The notes under the pieces: generated by a model
The model's database searches: none
Told to the model about the DNA's origin: nothing
The model's input: the letters and a program-made list of their open reading frames with translations, nothing else
Assembly: GCF_900115495.1 (NCBI RefSeq)
Contig: NZ_FOWR01000018.1
Location: 1-64,000, forward strand
Direction of reading: 5' to 3'
From: Enterovibrio norvegicus DSM 15893
GTDB lineage: Bacteria > Pseudomonadota > Gammaproteobacteria > Enterobacterales > Vibrionaceae
Length of the DNA: 64,000 nucleotides
In this document: one piece after another, positions 20,192-30,206 of the stretch
Numbering within the stretch: the first letter of the stretch is position 1
How the letters are laid out: each line of letters begins with the position of its first letter
Translations under genes and position numbers: made by a program

Positions 20192-21259
20192 GTGAAAGAA
20201 AAAATTCTCTTTATTGACCGCGATGGCACTTTGATTGTTGAGCCACCAGTAGACTTTCAAGTCGACCGCCTCGACAAGCTCAAATTCGAACCTTTCGTGA
20301 TCCCAGCACTTCTCGCACTGCAAGACGCTGGCTACAAGCTGGTCATGGTAACGAACCAAGACGGCTTGGGCACCGACAGCTACCCGCAAGCAGATTTCGA
20401 CGCACCACATAACATGATGATGGAGATTTTCGAATCTCAAGGCGTGAAGTTTGCTGACGTTTTGATTTGCCCGCATTTCGATAACGAAGGCTGCAGTTGC
20501 CGCAAACCTAAACTGGGTTTGGTGAAAGACTACCTGCAACAAGGCCGTGTAGATTTCAAACACTCTGCCGTGATTGGCGATCGTCACACTGACATCCAGT
20601 TGGCTGAGAACATGGCGATTCGTGGCATTCAATACAACCCAGAAACCTTGGGTTGGAAGCAAATCCTGAAAGATTTGACCACCAATCCACGTGTCGCATC
20701 GGTCACCCGTACCACCAAAGAAACCGACATCAACATCACGGTCAACTTGGATGAAACCGGTGGCAATAGCATCAGCACGGGTTTGGGTTTCTTCGACCAC
20801 ATGCTTGATCAAATCGCGACCCACGGCGGCTTCCAAATGAAAGTAGCAGTGGAGGGCGATCTGCACATCGACGATCACCACACCGTTGAAGACACCGCAC
20901 TGGCACTAGGCCAAGCGCTAAAAGAAGCGCTGGGTAACAAACGTGGCATCGGCCGTTTCGGGTTCAGCCTACCAATGGACGAGTGCTTGGCACAATGTGC
21001 ATTGGATTTGTCTGGCCGTCCTTACCTGAAATTTGAAGCCAGTTTCTCTCAAGACAAAGTCGGCGACCTTTCAACCGAAATGGTTGAGCACTTCTTCCGC
21101 TCATTGACTGACACCATGGCTTGCACGCTGCACCTGTCTTCAGATGGCGATAACACGCACCACATCGTAGAGAGCTTGTTCAAAGCCTACGGTCGTACTC
21201 TGCGTCAGGCCATTCGTGTTGATGGCAATGAACTGCCAAGCAGCAAAGGCGTCCTCTAA
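20192..21259 (+). CDS. hisB: bifunctional histidinol-phosphatase / imidazoleglycerol-phosphate dehydratase HisB
   Basis: The 355-residue protein has an N-terminal HAD phosphatase (FIDRDGTL, catalytic Asp9 and Asp11, plus a CxHxnCxCRKP zinc loop around [15 protein letters not shown]) and a C-terminal dehydratase with the manganese motifs [14 protein letters not shown] and [15 protein letters not shown]. Fusion of the two steps is normal in enteric bacteria and vibrios. It starts with GTG at 20192, behind AAGGAAAG. Confidence 0.95.
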   Translation: MKEKILFIDRDGTLIVEPPVDFQVDRLDKLKFEPFVIPALLALQDAGYKLVMVTNQDGLGTDSYPQADFDAPHNMMMEIFESQGVKFADVLICPHFDNEGCSCRKPKLGLVKDYLQQGRVDFKHSAVIGDRHTDIQLAENMAIRGIQYNPETLGWKQILKDLTTNPRVASVTRTTKETDINITVNLDETGGNSISTGLGFFDHMLDQIATHGGFQMKVAVEGDLHIDDHHTVEDTALALGQALKEALGNKRGIGRFGFSLPMDECLAQCALDLSGRPYLKFEASFSQDKVGDLSTEMVEHFFRSLTDTMACTLHLSSDGDNTHHIVESLFKAYGRTLRQAIRVDGNELPSSKGVL

Positions 21260-21269
21260 GGAGAGAGAA

Positions 21270-21866
21270 ATGAGCAAGATTGTCATTATCGATACCGGAT
21301 GCGCCAACGTGAGCTCAGTGCGCTTTGCCATTGAACGTTTGGGCTACGACGTGACCATAAGTCGTGACCCTGCGGTCGTCTTGGACGCAGACAAGCTGTT
21401 CTTGCCCGGTGTGGGCACAGCAACAGAGGCAATGAAAAACCTTGAAGAGCGCGACTTGATTGCGCTTGTTCAGCAGGTAAAACAACCTCTACTTGGTATT
21501 TGCCTCGGTATGCAGCTTCTGGGAAATTCCTCCCAAGAAGGTAAATCTGACGTCAGTTGTTTAGGCCACGTTCCTGCCAATACCTCATTGATGGACACGG
21601 GCGATTTGCCTCTGCCTCACATGGGCTGGAACACTGTGACCCCAGTGGATAACCACCCGCTGTTTAAAGACATTCCAGAAAACAGCTACTTCTACTTTGT
21701 ACACAGCTACGCGATGCCAGAAGGTGATTACACCATCGGCCGTTGCGATTACGGCCATGCATTCAGCGCCGCAGTACAAAGCGGTAATTACTATGGCGTG
21801 CAATTCCACCCTGAGCGTTCAAGCAAAGCCGGTGCGCAGTTAATCAAAAACTTCTTGGAGATGTAA
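21270..21866 (+). CDS. hisH: imidazole glycerol phosphate synthase, glutaminase subunit HisH
   Basis: The 198-residue class I amidotransferase has the nucleophile elbow [10 protein letters not shown] (Cys78) and [11 protein letters not shown] with the His/Glu pair. It supplies ammonia to HisF. I choose ATG 21270, behind AAGGAGAGAG, rather than the earlier frame start inside hisB. Confidence 0.95.
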   Translation: MSKIVIIDTGCANVSSVRFAIERLGYDVTISRDPAVVLDADKLFLPGVGTATEAMKNLEERDLIALVQQVKQPLLGICLGMQLLGNSSQEGKSDVSCLGHVPANTSLMDTGDLPLPHMGWNTVTPVDNHPLFKDIPENSYFYFVHSYAMPEGDYTIGRCDYGHAFSAAVQSGNYYGVQFHPERSSKAGAQLIKNFLEM

Positions 21867-23361
<1,495 letters not shown>

Positions 23362-23365
<4 letters not shown>

Positions 23366-23994
23366 GCCAGACAGTAGGAAACGCAGCACTGGCTGAACGC
23401 ATCGATTGGGACAAAGTGGACGGGCTGGTGCCTGCCGTTGTTCAAAATGCAAAAAGCGGACAGATGCTTATGCTGGGTTACATGAATCAAGATGCCCTAG
23501 CAAAAACCCTAGAAACAGAACAAGTGACGTTCTGGTCACGCACCAAGGAACGTCTTTGGACCAAAGGCGAAACCTCAGGCAACGTGCTTCAGCTTAAGCA
23601 CATCGACCTTGATTGCGACCAAGACACCTTGCTTGTACAAGTCGACCCAATCGGCCCAACCTGCCACCTCGGCACAGAAAGCTGCTTCGGCGAAGACGAC
23701 GCGAACAAACCTTCTTTGGTGTTCCTTCATCAATTGGAGCAAGTGCTGGCATCCCGTCGAGGATCCGATCCTTCTACATCTTACACTGCGTCACTTTACG
23801 CTAAGGGTACCAAGCGTATTTCGCAGAAAGTGGGCGAAGAAGGCGTTGAAGTCGCGCTTGCAGCGACGTCGGGTGATAAGGAGGAATTGATCAATGAATC
23901 CGCAGACCTGATGTACCACTTGATGGTGCTTCTGCAAGACCAAGGTTTCTCACTAGAAGACGTGGCGAACAAGCTAAAAGAACGCCATAAGTAA
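23362..23994 (+). CDS. hisI: bifunctional phosphoribosyl-AMP cyclohydrolase / phosphoribosyl-ATP pyrophosphatase HisI
   Basis: The 210-residue fusion (HisIE) has a cyclohydrolase half with [31 protein letters not shown] and the zinc motif [10 protein letters not shown]...CHLGTESCF, then a pyrophosphatase half with [11 protein letters not shown] and [13 protein letters not shown]. It performs steps 2 and 3 of the pathway and ends the operon, followed by a terminator. Confidence 0.96.
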
Positions 23995-24015
23995 GCATCA
24001 GACGTATCGAATATC

Positions 24016-24047
24016 AGGGCAATCCATGGCGGGTTGCCCTTTTTTTA
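24016..24047 (+). terminator. rho-independent terminator after the his operon
   Basis: The 7-bp stem AGGGCAA / TTGCCCT with an 11-base loop is followed by seven T residues, about 20 bases after the hisI stop. Confidence 0.85.
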
Positions 24048-24178
24048 CCCTGACAATCACGGTGTATGCATTTTTCTCCAAACGAGAATGACAGCTAAGG
24101 TAGAATTAACTCACCTCGTAACTTCAAATTTTTACAACATCTTTCTAATTTGTGACATGTCTTTTTTCAAAAATAATA

Positions 24179-24192
24179 GGCATCAAATTTGC
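24179..24192 (+). promoter_or_regulatory. candidate sigma-54 promoter for the pse genes
   Basis: The sequence AGGCATCAAATTTGCT has GG and GC exactly 10 bases apart, with GGCA and TTGC flanks of the sigma-54 consensus. It lies 40 bases before the pseC start. Flagellar genes in vibrios are largely sigma-54 dependent, and pseudaminic acid commonly decorates flagellin. Confidence 0.6.
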
Positions 24193-24231
24193 TAGTTGTA
24201 AGATTCAGTTTGGCGCAAAATTAGAGAACGA

Positions 24232-25398
24232 ATGCATAGCTATAGTCGACAAGCAATTAATCAGGCAGACATTGAAGCCGTTTTGGAAGCTTTACAAGCT
24301 GAATACATAACTCAGGGTCCAAGAGTTCTAGAATTCGAACAGGCGGTTGCCAACAAAGTCGGTGCGGCTTTTGGCGTGGCTGCGAACAGCGCAACGTCCA
24401 GTCTTCATTTGGCCTGTCTTGCGCTGGGACTGAGCGCTGGCAAGCGTTTGTGGACGTCACCGAACACCTTTGTCGCCTCTGCGAATTGCGGCTTGTACTG
24501 CGGTGCAGAGGTCGATTTCGTTGATATTGACCCTGATACTTACAATTTGTGCCCGAAAAAGCTCGAAGAGAAACTGATTGCCGCTGAACAGGCTAACCAA
24601 CTTCCTGATGTGTTAGTTGCGGTGCACATGTGCGGACAAAGCTGCGACATGGCAGCCATTGGCCGTTTAGCGAAACAGTATAACTTTCGTGTGATTGAAG
24701 ATGCCTCCCATGCCATTGGCGGCACATACCAAGGTGAGTATGTCGGCAACTGCCAGCACAGCGACATCACAGTATTCAGTTTTCACCCGGTAAAAATCGT
24801 CACTACCGCGGAAGGCGGCATGGCGGTGACCAACGACACTGAATTAGCGAAAGCCATGGAAAACCTGCGCAGCCATGGGATCACCCGTGACCCCGCCGAG
24901 CTAAAAGATGTTAACCAAGGCGCTTGGTACTACGAGCAGCACGCCCTCGGATTCAATTACCGCATGACGGATTTACAAGCCGCACTCGGTGTCTCTCAGC
25001 TAACCCGCCTTGATGAATTTGTTGAACGACGCAATCAACTTGCCCAGCGCTACAACGAAAAACTGGCCTCTCTACCGCTTACCACACCGACTTTACTTGG
25101 CAACTGCAAATCGGCATGGCATTTGTATGTGATTCAGCTTGAGGATCCTTCTTGCCGCCGCCGTGTGTTTGACACGATGCGAGAACAAGGCATTGGTGTG
25201 CATGTTCACTATATTCCCGTTCATACCCAGCCGTATTATCAAGCGTTGGGGTTTTATTGGGGACAGTTTCCATTTGCTGAAGACTACTACCAAGCAGCGC
25301 TTAGCTTACCTCTGTTTTTCGACATGACAGATGACGAACAAGATCAGGTTGTCGCGACACTTTCAGAGGCGATCTCTGCTGCGCAAGACGCCAGATAA
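24232..25398 (+). CDS. pseC: UDP-4-amino-sugar aminotransferase PseC
   Basis: The 388-residue DegT/DnrJ-family PLP enzyme begins MHSYSRQAINQADIEAVLEA, a typical PseC opening, and has its Schiff-base Lys in FSFHPVKIVTTAEGG. PseC aminates the 4-keto sugar made by PseB, the second step to pseudaminic acid. It is the first gene of a five-gene run; no pseB precedes it. The ATG at 24232 has a modest AGAGAA ribosome site. Confidence 0.92.
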   Translation: MHSYSRQAINQADIEAVLEALQAEYITQGPRVLEFEQAVANKVGAAFGVAANSATSSLHLACLALGLSAGKRLWTSPNTFVASANCGLYCGAEVDFVDIDPDTYNLCPKKLEEKLIAAEQANQLPDVLVAVHMCGQSCDMAAIGRLAKQYNFRVIEDASHAIGGTYQGEYVGNCQHSDITVFSFHPVKIVTTAEGGMAVTNDTELAKAMENLRSHGITRDPAELKDVNQGAWYYEQHALGFNYRMTDLQAALGVSQLTRLDEFVERRNQLAQRYNEKLASLPLTTPTLLGNCKSAWHLYVIQLEDPSCRRRVFDTMREQGIGVHVHYIPVHTQPYYQALGFYWGQFPFAEDYYQAALSLPLFFDMTDDEQDQVVATLSEAISAAQDAR

Positions 25399-25408
25399 AA
25401 AGGACAAT

Positions 25409-26110
25409 ATGAACGTCTGTATTATCCCTGCCCGCGGTGGCAGCAAACGTATTCCGGGAAAAAACCTGAAGACCTTCATCGGTCAGCCTATTATCGCCTA
25501 TGCCATTGATGTGGCGAAAAAGTCCGAATTATTCGACCGCATAATCGTCTCCACAGACAGCGATGAGATCGCCCGCGTCGCCCTAGCATTCGGCGCAGAA
25601 GTTCCCTTCGTTCGCCCTGCTGATATCGCCAACGACCATGCCACGACGCTAGATGTCATTAAACATGCGATTGAGTGGCTTGAAGACAATAACGAACGCG
25701 CCCTCAGCGCAGTGTGCTGTCTTTACGCGACCGTGCCATTTACTCGCCCGTCAGATCTTGAAGAAGGGTTAGCCCTACTGACAGAAAACGACACCCAATA
25801 TACCTTTGCCAGCACGCGTTTCTCTTTCCCGATCCAACGCAGTATTCGCATGAACAATGAAGGCAATGTGGAAATGTTCTGGCCGGAGCATTTCTCCACC
25901 CGGTCACAAGATTTAGAACCTGCATTCCACGATGCGGGCATGTTCTATTGGGGCAAACCAAGCGCCTTTGTCTCTGGGTTACCCATTTTTGCTCCGCACT
26001 CTAAATCGGTTCAGATCCCGCACTTTCGTGTTCAAGATATCGACGAACCCGACGACTGGGTGCGCGCCGAAATGCTTTACGAAATTCTCTCGCAACGAGG
26101 CGAGCTGTGA
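25409..26110 (+). CDS. pseF: pseudaminic acid cytidylyltransferase PseF
   Basis: The 233-residue nucleotidyltransferase starts CIIPARGGSKRIPGKNLKTF, the CTP-binding signature of CMP-sialic acid synthetase relatives. It activates pseudaminic acid to the CMP form. I use ATG 25409, behind AAAAAGGAC; the longer frame overlaps pseC. Its stop overlaps the GTG start of pseG. Confidence 0.92.
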   Translation: MNVCIIPARGGSKRIPGKNLKTFIGQPIIAYAIDVAKKSELFDRIIVSTDSDEIARVALAFGAEVPFVRPADIANDHATTLDVIKHAIEWLEDNNERALSAVCCLYATVPFTRPSDLEEGLALLTENDTQYTFASTRFSFPIQRSIRMNNEGNVEMFWPEHFSTRSQDLEPAFHDAGMFYWGKPSAFVSGLPIFAPHSKSVQIPHFRVQDIDEPDDWVRAEMLYEILSQRGEL

Positions 26111-27174
26111 ACGTCGTAATCCGTGTTGATGCGTCAAACCAAATTGGTACAGGCCATGTGATGCGCTGCTTGGTGCTGGCAAAAAAGCTTCTTGAACGCC
26201 AGCACACCGTCACCATGTTGAGTCGAGCGTTAACAGGCAACCTGATTGATTATTGCCGTCAGCAAGGCATCGCCGTTGTTGCCTTGCCCGCGATAGAAGA
26301 CGTCGTCAGCTCTGACCGCAATGACTACCAACACTGGCTGGGCGTAAGCCAAGAGGAAGACGCGAATCAGTGCCTTGCTGCTCTAAAAGACACGCCTTTT
26401 GATTGGGTGGTATTCGATCACTACGCGTTGGATACCCAGTGGCAATCGTTGATGAAACGCCAAGGCGCAAAGATCTTCGCCATTGATGATCTCGCCAATC
26501 GTGAGCATAACTGCGAGATTTTGTTCGACCACAACCCTTGGCCTGATTTCGAAAATCGCTATCACGCCCTCGTTCCTGCATCGAGTCAGCAATTGCTTGG
26601 GCCAACATTCGCGTTACTGCGCGACAGCTTTGCATCGCTCAGAGAAACCCGAAAAGAAGACATCAAAAACCAAGTCATCGCGTTTTTCAGCGGCACAGAC
26701 CCAACTGGCGAGTGTTTGAAGCTTCTCTCAGCTTGCCAACAGATCTCCAGCTTACCCTTTCGAGTGGTGCTGGTTTATGGCATGTCGAACCCAAGGGAAG
26801 CGCAACTACTCGAAAAACCGTTACCCACCTTTGTCACCTTGGTAAAAAGCCTGCCCGAGTTTGAAACAGAACTGGCGCATTCTCGCTATGCGTTTGGCGG
26901 TGCCGGGGTCAGTGCTATCGAACGCACCTGCTTACGCTTACCAAGTACGCTGGTATCCGTGGCAGAGAACCAACGTGAAATGGCAGAGCACCTCACGAAG
27001 TCTGGGCTCTATCGTTACCTTGGTGTCAGCGATGCAACCACGCCAGCCTATTACACCAATGAGCTTGCATGGCTTGCTGAACATTGGGAAACCTTGCCTT
27101 GGCGATTACCCGAATCAGACATTGATGGTGACGGAGCTAACCGCGTTGTTGATGCGATGGAGGCTTTCTCATAA
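26107..27174 (+). CDS. pseG: UDP-2,4-diacetamido-2,4,6-trideoxy-altropyranose hydrolase PseG
   Basis: The 355-residue GT-B-like hydrolase has the glycine-rich loop RVDASNQIGTGHVMRCLVLA with the catalytic-type His, and a C-terminal UDP-binding stretch (FGGAGVSAIERTCLRLPSTL). It removes UDP from the sugar nucleotide before the PseI reaction. It starts with GTG at 26107 inside the pseF stop and shares one base with pseH. Confidence 0.92.
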   Translation: MNVVIRVDASNQIGTGHVMRCLVLAKKLLERQHTVTMLSRALTGNLIDYCRQQGIAVVALPAIEDVVSSDRNDYQHWLGVSQEEDANQCLAALKDTPFDWVVFDHYALDTQWQSLMKRQGAKIFAIDDLANREHNCEILFDHNPWPDFENRYHALVPASSQQLLGPTFALLRDSFASLRETRKEDIKNQVIAFFSGTDPTGECLKLLSACQQISSLPFRVVLVYGMSNPREAQLLEKPLPTFVTLVKSLPEFETELAHSRYAFGGAGVSAIERTCLRLPSTLVSVAENQREMAEHLTKSGLYRYLGVSDATTPAYYTNELAWLAEHWETLPWRLPESDIDGDGANRVVDAMEAFS

Positions 27175-27746
27175 TGCCGCAAGTTGCTTCAACGACAGTG
27201 TCTCTGCGACCCATGACCAAAACCGACCTCGATGTGGTTCGTCAGTGGCGAAACGCCCCGGAAACACGCGAGAAGATGTTTACCACTCACGAGATCAAGC
27301 CCGATGAGCACGCAGCATGGTTTGAACGCGTGCAGCGTGATGATACGAAGCGCTTTTACGTGGTGAGTATTGAAGGTACAGGTATCGGTATGGTGTCGTT
27401 CACAGACATAAACCAAGAGAACGGGCGCGCTGAATGGGGATTCTACAAAGCCCCCAATGCGCCCGCAGGCGTCGGGGTTGTCATGCTGCATGCTGCCTTG
27501 AACCACGCTTTTGACACCTTGGGTCTAAAGCAAGTTGATAGCCGCGTGTTAGCCATCAATCCCAAAGTGCTGCACTTGCACAACAAGCTTGGCTTTACCC
27601 AACTTGGCGAAGCCATTGCGTACGACGCAGACGAGAACGCCATTCCTTATGTCGATTTTGCATTAACCATCGACGCTTGGCATTCACGTGAGCCAAACAT
27701 CAAAGAACAACGCCAATCATCCTCGCAGCAGAGCAAGACACTATGA
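27174..27746 (+). CDS. pseH: UDP-4-amino-sugar N4-acetyltransferase PseH
   Basis: The 190-residue GNAT-fold enzyme opens VSLRPMTKTDLDVVRQWRNA and has the acetyl-CoA loop region around APAGVGVVML. PseH acetylates the PseC product. The last 20 residues or so (NIKEQRQSSSQQSKTL) are a low-complexity tail not needed for the fold. It overlaps pseG by 1 base and pseI by 4. Confidence 0.88.
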   Translation: MPQVASTTVSLRPMTKTDLDVVRQWRNAPETREKMFTTHEIKPDEHAAWFERVQRDDTKRFYVVSIEGTGIGMVSFTDINQENGRAEWGFYKAPNAPAGVGVVMLHAALNHAFDTLGLKQVDSRVLAINPKVLHLHNKLGFTQLGEAIAYDADENAIPYVDFALTIDAWHSREPNIKEQRQSSSQQSKTL

Positions 27747-28792
27747 CGCAATTTATCACTATCGATGGGCGCAAGATTGGCCCCGACCATAAGCCTTACA
27801 TCATTGCTGAAATGTCTGCGAACCATAATGGCTCGCTGGAGCGCGCATTTGAAACCTTGGCCATGGCGAAACATGCGGGGGCAGATGCTGTAAAAATGCA
27901 GTCTTACACTGCCGACACCATTACCTTGAATTGTGATGCTGAAGAGTTTCACATTCACGGCGGGCTGTGGGATGGGCGCTCACTGTATAATTTGTACCAA
28001 GAAGCCCATACCCCATTCGATTGGCACAAACCGTTGTTTGATAAAGCACGTGAACTGGGCATTACGCTGTTTTCCTCGCCGTTCGATTTCACTGCCGTTG
28101 ATCTGCTCGAAGACCTAAACGCACCTGCCTATAAAATTGCCTCGTTCGAAGCTATCGACTTGCCGCTGATTCGCTATGTCGCGCAAACGGGCAAGCCCAT
28201 GATCATTTCGACGGGCATGGCTAACGATGAGGAAATCGCTGAAGCCGTTGCTACCGCAAAAGACAATGGATGCCAAGAATTGGTGTTGCTACATTGCATC
28301 AGCGCCTACCCTGCACCTGCATCGCAAAGCCATTTACGCACCATTCCAGATTTAATAGAACGTTTTGGTGTCATAGCAGGCCTTTCCGATCATACCCTCG
28401 GTACCACCGTGTCTGTCACCGCTGTTGCACTTGGCGCTTCAGTGATTGAAAAGCATGTCACTTTGAGTCGAAACGACCCAGGTCCTGATTCCACGTTCTC
28501 TTTAGAACCTGATGAATTGGCGAGCCTTTGCCGCGATACAGAAACCGCATGGCAAGCTCTGGGGCATGTAGGTTATCAGCTCAAGGAAGCAGAGAAAGGC
28601 AACAAGCAGTTTCGCCGCTCGCTGTATGTCAGCCAGCCAATGAAAGCAGGCGACACCTTCACCGCGGATAACGTGCGCAGTGTCCGACCGGGCTTTGGCT
28701 TAGCGCCGAAATACTATGATGATGTTATTGGCAAAACAGCTAAAACGGACATTCCGTTCGGTACCGCGCTTAACTGGGATTTGATTGATTAG
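27743..28792 (+). CDS. pseI: pseudaminic acid synthase PseI
   Basis: The 349-residue NeuB-family TIM barrel condenses the trideoxy sugar with phosphoenolpyruvate. It has YIIAEMSANHNGSLERAFET, FSSPFDFTAVDLLEDLNAPA, GLSDHTLGTTVSVTAVALGA and, from about residue 290, a C-terminal SAF/antifreeze-like domain (RSLYVSQPMKAGDTFTADNV). It closes the cluster and is followed by a terminator. Confidence 0.93.
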   Translation: MTQFITIDGRKIGPDHKPYIIAEMSANHNGSLERAFETLAMAKHAGADAVKMQSYTADTITLNCDAEEFHIHGGLWDGRSLYNLYQEAHTPFDWHKPLFDKARELGITLFSSPFDFTAVDLLEDLNAPAYKIASFEAIDLPLIRYVAQTGKPMIISTGMANDEEIAEAVATAKDNGCQELVLLHCISAYPAPASQSHLRTIPDLIERFGVIAGLSDHTLGTTVSVTAVALGASVIEKHVTLSRNDPGPDSTFSLEPDELASLCRDTETAWQALGHVGYQLKEAEKGNKQFRRSLYVSQPMKAGDTFTADNVRSVRPGFGLAPKYYDDVIGKTAKTDIPFGTALNWDLID

Positions 28793-28807
28793 GCGAGCAT
28801 CTCATTT

Positions 28808-28834
28808 AGCGCGGGCGAAACCCCGCGCTTTTTT
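28808..28834 (+). terminator. rho-independent terminator after pseI
   Basis: An 8-bp stem AGCGCGGG / CCCGCGCT with a 6-base loop runs into a T tract 15 bases after the pseI stop. Confidence 0.88.
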
Positions 28835-28838
28835 GTGC

Positions 28839-29600
28839 TTACAGCGTATTCATCATCTTTAACGTAATCGCCACGGAATTGTCCGCCGTCACTTGTTTGG
28901 CCTCTGCATACACCATGTGTGCTGAGCCATCAGCCTTGTCGGAGATGGTGCGGATAACCACTAGAGGGATATCAAACATGTCGGTGACTTGGGCGACGGC
29001 AGCACCTTCCATTTCAACCGCCATGGCATCGAACTCTTCGCGTAGCATTTTCACCGCGCCTTTGTCGGCAATGAACTGATCACCTGTTGCAATCACACCA
29101 AGATGCACGCGCTTCTCACCGATCGACGCTTTCGCCGCCTCTAGTGCCAACTTCTGAAGCGTTTCGTCGGCATAAAAGAATCTGTCATCGTAGCCGCTTA
29201 GCTGGCCTTTCGGCGCACCAAATACAGTAAGGTCAACGTCGTGTTGAACTAACGCGGAAGACACCACCACATCCGCCACATTGAGCTCAGCGCTGGCTGC
29301 ACCGGCAATGCCGGTAAAAATGATTCGGTCAGCATCAAAATGATTAATCAGCACGTACGTTGTAATGGCAGCATTCACTTTGCCCACACCCGAGCGGGTT
29401 ACTACCACAGGTTTTCCTGCAATCTCGCCAGTGTAATACGTATTTGCAGACACGGTGTGTGTCTTACGGTGTTGAATTTCCGGCAATAGTTTTTCAATTT
29501 CAGCATCCATCGCGCCCATGATGGCAATGGGCTGAACCGCGAAGGCGTTAAACGAAATCAGGGACAGGAAAAGCGAACACACCAAGGAGAACTTACGCAT
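28839..29600 (-). CDS. exported 5'-methylthioadenosine/S-adenosylhomocysteine nucleosidase
   Basis: The 253-residue enzyme has the MTAN fold, opening IAIMGAMDAEIEKLLPEIQ, with TRSGVGKVNAAITTYVLI, the substrate Glu in VEMEGAAVAQV and the catalytic Asp in RTISDKADGSAHM. MTANs cleave MTA, SAH and 5'-deoxyadenosine. Unlike housekeeping Pfs, it has a clear N-terminal Sec signal (RKFSLVCSLFLSLISFNAFA), so it should act in the periplasm. ATG 29600 is preferred to the upstream TTG 29615. It is a single-gene unit, convergent with pseI. Confidence 0.87.
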   Translation of the reverse strand: MRKFSLVCSLFLSLISFNAFAVQPIAIMGAMDAEIEKLLPEIQHRKTHTVSANTYYTGEIAGKPVVVTRSGVGKVNAAITTYVLINHFDADRIIFTGIAGAASAELNVADVVVSSALVQHDVDLTVFGAPKGQLSGYDDRFFYADETLQKLALEAAKASIGEKRVHLGVIATGDQFIADKGAVKMLREEFDAMAVEMEGAAVAQVTDMFDIPLVVIRTISDKADGSAHMVYAEAKQVTADNSVAITLKMMNTL

Positions 29601-29720
29601 TTTGGAACATTCCAAGCAGTTGAGAGACGCGCATCATAGCGAAAACGCGGAGAAAGAAAAGATCAAAGCAATCGTTTGCGCAAGCCTTGGTCAGTTGAGG
29701 ATAAAACAGCGCTGAACGCA

Positions 29721-29752
29721 CAAAAAGGCTCGCCGAAGCAAGCCTGTTTTTT
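29721..29752 (-). terminator. terminator at the end of the fdh operon
   Basis: AGGCT / AGCCT arms around a GC-CGAA-GC inner hairpin are flanked by A5 on one side and T6 on the other, so the structure works in either direction. It follows the stop at 29790 on the minus strand. Confidence 0.7.
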
Positions 29753-29789
29753 CGTCAACGTCTCTGCTACTAAACCTGCCATTGAAGGC

Positions 29790-30206
29790 TCAGAGATTCG
29801 GGCCCTTCGCAAAGCTCAAAGGATGATTATCTCTGAGCTGCTGCATGCCCTGCGTTAAGCGATAAATCCAAAGCACGATCGCACCAACTGCGAACACCAT
29901 TCCCACAAAAGGAATGGCATAGGCTAAGCGATCTATCATCGGACTTTGGTACCAGTAATCACTGATGCCCACCAAAATGCCATTCGATGTCGCCACCGTT
30001 ACCACCAGCACAACGAAGAAGGTAAAGGTCAGAAAGAAGGTGCGAATCAACCCATAATAGTGGGTATTCACCACGTCTGAATCTTCCCCTTTATCTAACC
30101 GATACCCGGCATAAACAATGGCGATCACGCCCGAAATCATCAAAGTGAACGGCGTCAGCAAGCTAAGGATATAGGCAACCCATATCCCGTTATGATGCTT
30201 AGTCAT
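29790..30206 (-). CDS. small membrane protein, DUF4870-like
   Basis: The 138-residue protein has about three or four hydrophobic helices (YILSLLTPFTLMISGVIAIV, TFFLTFTFFVVLVVTVAT, AIPFVGMVFAVGAIVLWIY) and resembles the DUF4870 family, of unknown function. I start it at ATG 30206, behind GGAGGAGC, overlapping the end of the Fdh cytochrome b gene by 8 bases. That coupling suggests a role with the dehydrogenase, perhaps in assembly, but nothing in the sequence proves it. Confidence 0.75.
   Translation of the reverse strand: MTKHHNGIWVAYILSLLTPFTLMISGVIAIVYAGYRLDKGEDSDVVNTHYYGLIRTFFLTFTFFVVLVVTVATSNGILVGISDYWYQSPMIDRLAYAIPFVGMVFAVGAIVLWIYRLTQGMQQLRDNHPLSFAKGPNL

Noticed and set aside
20132-20881. 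249-residue minus-strand open frame opposite hisB
   Set aside because: Shadow of hisB; the His/Val-rich product shows no domain.
29676-29858. 60-residue plus-strand frame between the nucleosidase and the DUF4870-like gene
   Set aside because: It starts with TTG without a ribosome site and contains the terminator hairpin at 29721-29752.
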